The position numbers and the translations under genes were made by a program. This document shows, in pieces, positions 13,804-17,462 of a DNA stretch of 17,462 bases (the first letter of the stretch is position 1; each line of letters opens with the position of its first letter). The notes beneath the pieces were generated by a model that was given only the letters and a program-made list of their open reading frames with translations, had not been told where the DNA came from and ran no database searches. This DNA comes from CAZEIW01 sp964512305 (lineage in GTDB: Bacteria > Pseudomonadota > Gammaproteobacteria > Burkholderiales > Burkholderiaceae_F), in NCBI GenBank assembly GCA_964512305.1, contig CAZEIW010000208.1:1-17462 (forward strand), given 5' to 3'.

Positions 13804-16800
13804 CTACCCCAACACCACCAGCAAATCCTTCGCCTCCACCTGCATCCCCGGCCTGGCGTGCACGGCGCTGACCGTGCCGTCGCGATCCGCCGACAGCATC
13901 GTCTCCATCTTCATCGCTTCGATCGAGACCAGCGGCGTGCCGCGCTCGACCTTCTGGCCGACGTGCACCGCGACCGTGACGACTGCGCCCGCCATCGGCG
14001 CGCCCACGTGCGCGGGATTCGCGGGGTCGATCTTCGGATGGGTGCGCATGGGCACCGCGCCCGCGAGCGGGATCCGCATCAGGCGCGGCTGGCCGTTGAG
14101 CTCGAAGAACACCTTGCTCTGGCCCTCGTCGTCGGGCGTGTCGCTGCGGCCGGTCTGGCGGACGACCAGCGTCTTGCCGCGGTCGATCGAGATCGCGATC
14201 TCCTCGCGGTCGACCAGGCCGTAGAAGAACGCCGAGGTCGGCACGGTCGAGACGTCGCCGTACAGCCGCTCGTGCTCGGCATAGTCCTTGAACACCTTCG
14301 GATACATCAGGTACGAGGCCAGATCGGTGTCGCTCGCGCGGCGGCCGATCGCGGCCTCGAGCTCGGCGCGCTTGGCTTCGAGGTCGACCGCGGGCAGGAA
14401 GTCGCCCGCCCGCCCCGCCAGCGGCGCCGCGCCATCCAGCACGCGCGCCTGCAGCGCCTTCGGGAAGCCGTCGGGCGGAAAGCCGAGCTCGCCCTTGAAC
14501 AGCGACACCACCGAGTCCGGGAAGTCGATGCGCCGCTGCGGGTCGGCGACGGCCTGGGCATCGAGGTCGTTGGCGACCATGTAAAGCGCCATGTCGCCCA
14601 CCACCTTCGACGTCGGCGTCACCTTGACGATGTCGCCGAACAGCCGGTTGACGTCGGCGTACGCCTTCGAGATCTCGGGCCACCGGTGCTCGAGGCCGAG
14701 CGCGCGCGCCTGCTCGCGCAGGTTCGTGTACTGCCCGCCCGGCATCTCGTGGCGGTAGACGTCGGAGGTTCCGGCGCGGATGTCCGGCTCGAATGGCGCA
14801 TACAGCCGGCGCACCCCTTCCCAGTAGTGCGACAGCGCCTGCATCGCCTCCAGATCGAGCAGGGAATCGCGCTCGGTGCCCTGCAGCGCGGCGGCGATGG
14901 AGCCCAGGTTCGGCTGCGACGTGAGGCCCGACATGGAGTCGAGCGCGCCGTCGACGGCGTCCACGCCGGCGTCGATCGCCGCCAGCACCGCGGCCGCGCC
15001 GATTCCCGACGTGTCGTGCGTATGGAAGTGGATCGGCAGCCCGGTTTCCTGCTTGAGCACGCGCACCAACTCGCGCGCGGCGCGCGGCCGGCACACGCCG
15101 GCCATGTCCTTGATGCCGAGGATGTGCGCGCCGGCGCGCTCGAGCTCGCGGGCCAGCGCGACGTAGTACTTCAGGCCGTACTTGGGCCGCGCGGGATCGA
15201 ACAGGTCGGCGGTGTAGCACAGCGCGCCCTCGCACAGCGCGCCCGATTCGATCACAGCGTCCATCGCGACGCGCATGTTCTCGACCCAATTGAGCGAGTC
15301 GAACACGCGGAACAGGTCGACCCCGCTGGCGGCCGCCTGCCTGACGAAGAAGCGCACGACGTTGTCGGCGTAATTGGTGTAGCCGACCGCGTTGGACGCG
15401 CGCAGCAGCATCTGCAGCAGGACGTTGGGCACCGCCTCGCGCAGCAGCGCCAGCCGCTGCCAGGGGTCTTCCTTGAGGAAGCGCAATGCGACGTCGAAGG
15501 TGGCGCCGCCCCAGCACTCGAGCGAGAACAGGTCGGGCAGGCGGCGCGCGTACACCGGCGCCGCCACCAGCATGTCGAAGCTGCGCATGCGCGTGGCGAA
15601 CAACGACTGGTGCGCGTCGCGCATCGTCGTGTCGGTCAGCAGCACGCGCTTCTGATCCTTCATCCAATGCGCGAACCCGGCCGCGCCGAGCTGCTGCAGC
15701 AGGTTGCGCGTTCCGGGCGGGGGCGCGAGCGACAGATCGCAGGCCAGGCGGGGCGGGCGCGGCAGCGGCAGCTCGGGCTGCCGGCGGCCCTTCATCTCGG
15801 AATTGCCGTTGACCGCGACTTCGCCCAGGAAGCGCAGCAGCCGGGTCGCGCGGTCGCGCCGCGGGCTGAACTTGAACAGCTCCGGTGTCGTGTCGATGAA
15901 ACGGGTCGTGCACTCGCCGCTGCGAAACGCCGGGTGCGCGATCACGTTCTCGAGGAACTGCAGGTTCGACGACACGCCGCGGATGCGGAATTCGCGCAGC
16001 GCGCGGTTCATCCGCGCGATCGCCTCGAGCGGCGTGTGGCCCCAGGACGTGACCTTGACCAGCAGCGAATCGTAGAACGGGGTGATCGTGGCGCCCGTGT
16101 ACGCGGTGCCGCCGTCGAGCCGCAACCCGAAGCCCGCCGCGCTGCGGTAGGCGGTGATCCGGCCGTAGTCGGGCGTGAAGGCGTTCTCGGGGTCCTCGGT
16201 CGTGATCCGGCACTGCAGCGCGTGGCCATTGAGCCGCAGCTCCTGCTGCGCCGGCACGTAGGAGTCGGGGTCGCCGATGCGCGCGCCCTCGGAAATCCGG
16301 ATCTGGGCCTTGACGATGTCGACGCCGGTGACCTGCTCGGTCACGGTGTGCTCGACCTGGATCCGCGGGTTGACTTCGATGAAGTAGAACCCGCCGGTGT
16401 CGGCGTCCATCAGGAACTCGACGGTGCCGGCGTGCGTGTAGCGCGCAGCGCGCGCCAGCCGCAGCGCGGCCTCGCACAACTCGGCGCGGCGGGCGTCGTC
16501 CAGGTACGGTGCCGGCGCGCGCTCGACCACCTTCTGGTTGCGCCGCTGCACCGAGCAGTCGCGCTCGAACAGGTGCACCAGGTTGCCGTGCGTGTCGCCC
16601 AGGATCTGCACCTCGACGTGGCGCGCCCGGCGCACCAGCTTCTCCAGGTACACCTCGTCGTTGCCGAACGCGGCGCCCGCCTCGCGCCGCGCGACCTCGA
16701 GGCTGGTGTCCAGGTCGCGCTCGGACTCGATGACGCGCATCCCGCGTCCGCCGCCGCCCCAGCTCGCCTTGAGCATCAGCGGGTAGCCGATCGCCTCCGC

Positions 16801-17250
16801 CTCGCGCTTGACGGCGTCGAGCTCGCGCGGCAGCGCGCCCGTGGCCGGCACCACCGGCACCCCGGCGGCGAGCGCGAGGTTGCGGGCCGCGACCTTGTTG
16901 CCCATGCTGCGCATGACCTCCGGGCGCGGCCCGATGAAGACGATGCCGGCTTCCTCGCAGGCCGCCGCGAATTCCGGGTTCTCCGACAGGAAGCCGTAGC
17001 CGGGATGGATCGCATCGACGTGCGCCTCGCGCGCGATTCGCAGGATGTCCTCGATGTCCAGGTAAGCGGCGATCGGCTTGCGGCCCTGGCCGACCAGGTA
17101 CGACTCGTCCGCCTTGAAGCGGTGCAGGCAGAAGCGGTCCTCGTTGGAGTAGACCGCCACGGTCCGGATGTCGAGCTCGGCGGCCGCGCGCATCACGCGG
17201 ATCGCGATTTCGCTGCGGTTGGCGACCAGGATGCTGCGGATGCGTTTCAT
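13804..17250 (-). CDS. pyc: Pyruvate carboxylase
   Basis: A complete 1148-residue single-chain pyruvate carboxylase, which makes oxaloacetate from pyruvate, bicarbonate and ATP to refill the citric acid cycle. The biotin carboxylase domain (about 1-450) has ILVANRSEIAIR, the glycine loop KASWGGGGRGMR (161-172), and FIEVNPRIQVEHTVTE. The carboxyltransferase domain (about 533-800) has LLTDTTMRDAHQS with metal ligand D545, the Lys K714 in GIKDMAG expected to be carbamylated, and H743/H745 in HFHTHDTSG. The biotin carrier domain at the C-terminus carries EAMKMET with biotinyl K1114. The length and order are normal for the alpha4 form. The ATG at 17250 has no Shine-Dalgarno; the leader is pyrimidine-rich (CTCCCCTCCCCCA). 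Confidence 0.97.
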   Translation of the reverse strand: MKRIRSILVANRSEIAIRVMRAAAELDIRTVAVYSNEDRFCLHRFKADESYLVGQGRKPIAAYLDIEDILRIAREAHVDAIHPGYGFLSENPEFAAACEEAGIVFIGPRPEVMRSMGNKVAARNLALAAGVPVVPATGALPRELDAVKREAEAIGYPLMLKASWGGGGRGMRVIESERDLDTSLEVARREAGAAFGNDEVYLEKLVRRARHVEVQILGDTHGNLVHLFERDCSVQRRNQKVVERAPAPYLDDARRAELCEAALRLARAARYTHAGTVEFLMDADTGGFYFIEVNPRIQVEHTVTEQVTGVDIVKAQIRISEGARIGDPDSYVPAQQELRLNGHALQCRITTEDPENAFTPDYGRITAYRSAAGFGLRLDGGTAYTGATITPFYDSLLVKVTSWGHTPLEAIARMNRALREFRIRGVSSNLQFLENVIAHPAFRSGECTTRFIDTTPELFKFSPRRDRATRLLRFLGEVAVNGNSEMKGRRQPELPLPRPPRLACDLSLAPPPGTRNLLQQLGAAGFAHWMKDQKRVLLTDTTMRDAHQSLFATRMRSFDMLVAAPVYARRLPDLFSLECWGGATFDVALRFLKEDPWQRLALLREAVPNVLLQMLLRASNAVGYTNYADNVVRFFVRQAAASGVDLFRVFDSLNWVENMRVAMDAVIESGALCEGALCYTADLFDPARPKYGLKYYVALARELERAGAHILGIKDMAGVCRPRAARELVRVLKQETGLPIHFHTHDTSGIGAAAVLAAIDAGVDAVDGALDSMSGLTSQPNLGSIAAALQGTERDSLLDLEAMQALSHYWEGVRRLYAPFEPDIRAGTSDVYRHEMPGGQYTNLREQARALGLEHRWPEISKAYADVNRLFGDIVKVTPTSKVVGDMALYMVANDLDAQAVADPQRRIDFPDSVVSLFKGELGFPPDGFPKALQARVLDGAAPLAGRAGDFLPAVDLEAKRAELEAAIGRRASDTDLASYLMYPKVFKDYAEHERLYGDVSTVPTSAFFYGLVDREEIAISIDRGKTLVVRQTGRSDTPDDEGQSKVFFELNGQPRLMRIPLAGAVPMRTHPKIDPANPAHVGAPMAGAVVTVAVHVGQKVERGTPLVSIEAMKMETMLSADRDGTVSAVHARPGMQVEAKDLLVVLG

Positions 17251-17339
17251 TGGGGGAGGGGAGTGCGGTACGGAACGGCGAAACTTAAGGATACCGGCGC
17301 CGGCGTCGGCTGCGGCGGAACGTGTTGCGGAAGCAACGA

Positions 17340-17372
17340 CGTGGATCCCCGGGACTTCGCCCGGGGATGACG
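17340..17372. repeat. REP palindrome upstream of pyc
   Basis: Inverted unit with arms ATCCCCGGG/CCCGGGGAT and a loop ACTTCG, ending GATGACG. It sits about 90 nt upstream of the pyruvate carboxylase start. The 17251-17339 leader shows no convincing promoter by eye. Confidence 0.85.
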
Positions 17373-17398
17373 CCCGCTATTGGTTCGCCCTTTGAATC

Positions 17399-17429
17399 GT
17401 CATGGCCGGGCTTGTCCCGGCCATCCACG
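17399..17429. repeat. REP palindrome at the right edge
   Basis: A unit with arms ATGGCCGGG/CCCGGCCAT in inverted orientation relative to 17340-17372. The 26-nt spacer between the two (GCTATTGG, then CCCTTTGAATCG) resembles the spacer between copies 2 and 3 at 4683-4709, so spacer and palindromes appear to move as a unit. Confidence 0.8.
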
Positions 17430-17462
17430 TCGGTGCAAGCTGAAGCGTTTCGAACCCACGCC

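Noticed and set aside
13747..17370. Very long plus-strand open frame (about 1200 codons) opposite pyruvate carboxylase
   Set aside because: It is the shadow of pyc in a GC-rich genome: Arg/His/Ala-rich composition, no recognisable domain, while the minus strand carries every motif of pyruvate carboxylase.

Overview
The window is GC-rich and densely coded. It fits a proteobacterial chromosome, most likely a betaproteobacterium of Burkholderiales type. That placement is an inference from the phenylacetate genes (paaE next to a TetR-type PaaR-like regulator and a branched-chain-amino-acid-type binding protein), the YceH protein, the full-length pyruvate carboxylase and the abundant GC-rich REP-like palindromes. 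No rRNA, tRNA, CRISPR array, phage gene or transposase was seen.

Layout. (1) 3-3150, plus strand: the 3' end of paaE, a PaaR-like TetR regulator, a periplasmic binding protein and yceH, joined by 4-nt overlaps or very short gaps. (2) 3343-4380, plus: a diguanylate cyclase with a TTG start. (3) 4405-4805: a cluster of REP palindromes between convergent genes. (4) 4813-7624, minus: a compact arsenic operon arsR-arsC-acr3-arsM. (5) 7731-10754, plus: a chromate operon, chrB-chrA, then a REP block, a 23-codon leader ORF and a second gene coding only for the ChrB C-terminal domain. The ars and chr operons are divergent and share a 106-nt AT-rich control region containing a perfect ArsR-type operator and an apparently leaderless chrB promoter. 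(6) 10765-13744: a secreted cytochrome c (minus), two different CBS-domain proteins (one plus, one minus) and a zinc alcohol dehydrogenase (minus). (7) 13804-17250, minus: a complete pyruvate carboxylase. (8) 17251-17462: leader and more REP palindromes.

How the genes work together. The ars genes form a complete detoxification route: sensing (ArsR), arsenate reduction (ArsC, thioredoxin-coupled), arsenite export (Acr3) and arsenite methylation (ArsM). ChrB and ChrA make a chromate sensor and efflux pair. The block 10765-13744 looks like an oxygen-limitation module. A perfect FNR/ANR-type box (TTGAT-N4-GTCAA) lies upstream of the cytochrome c gene. A one-mismatch box lies upstream of the second CBS gene, inside an imperfect tandem duplication whose other copy lacks exactly the core of that box.

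The most interesting unlisted signals are these FNR-type sites, the ars/chr shared control region, the leader ORF coupled to the orphan ChrB-C protein, and the composite three-hairpin REP element.
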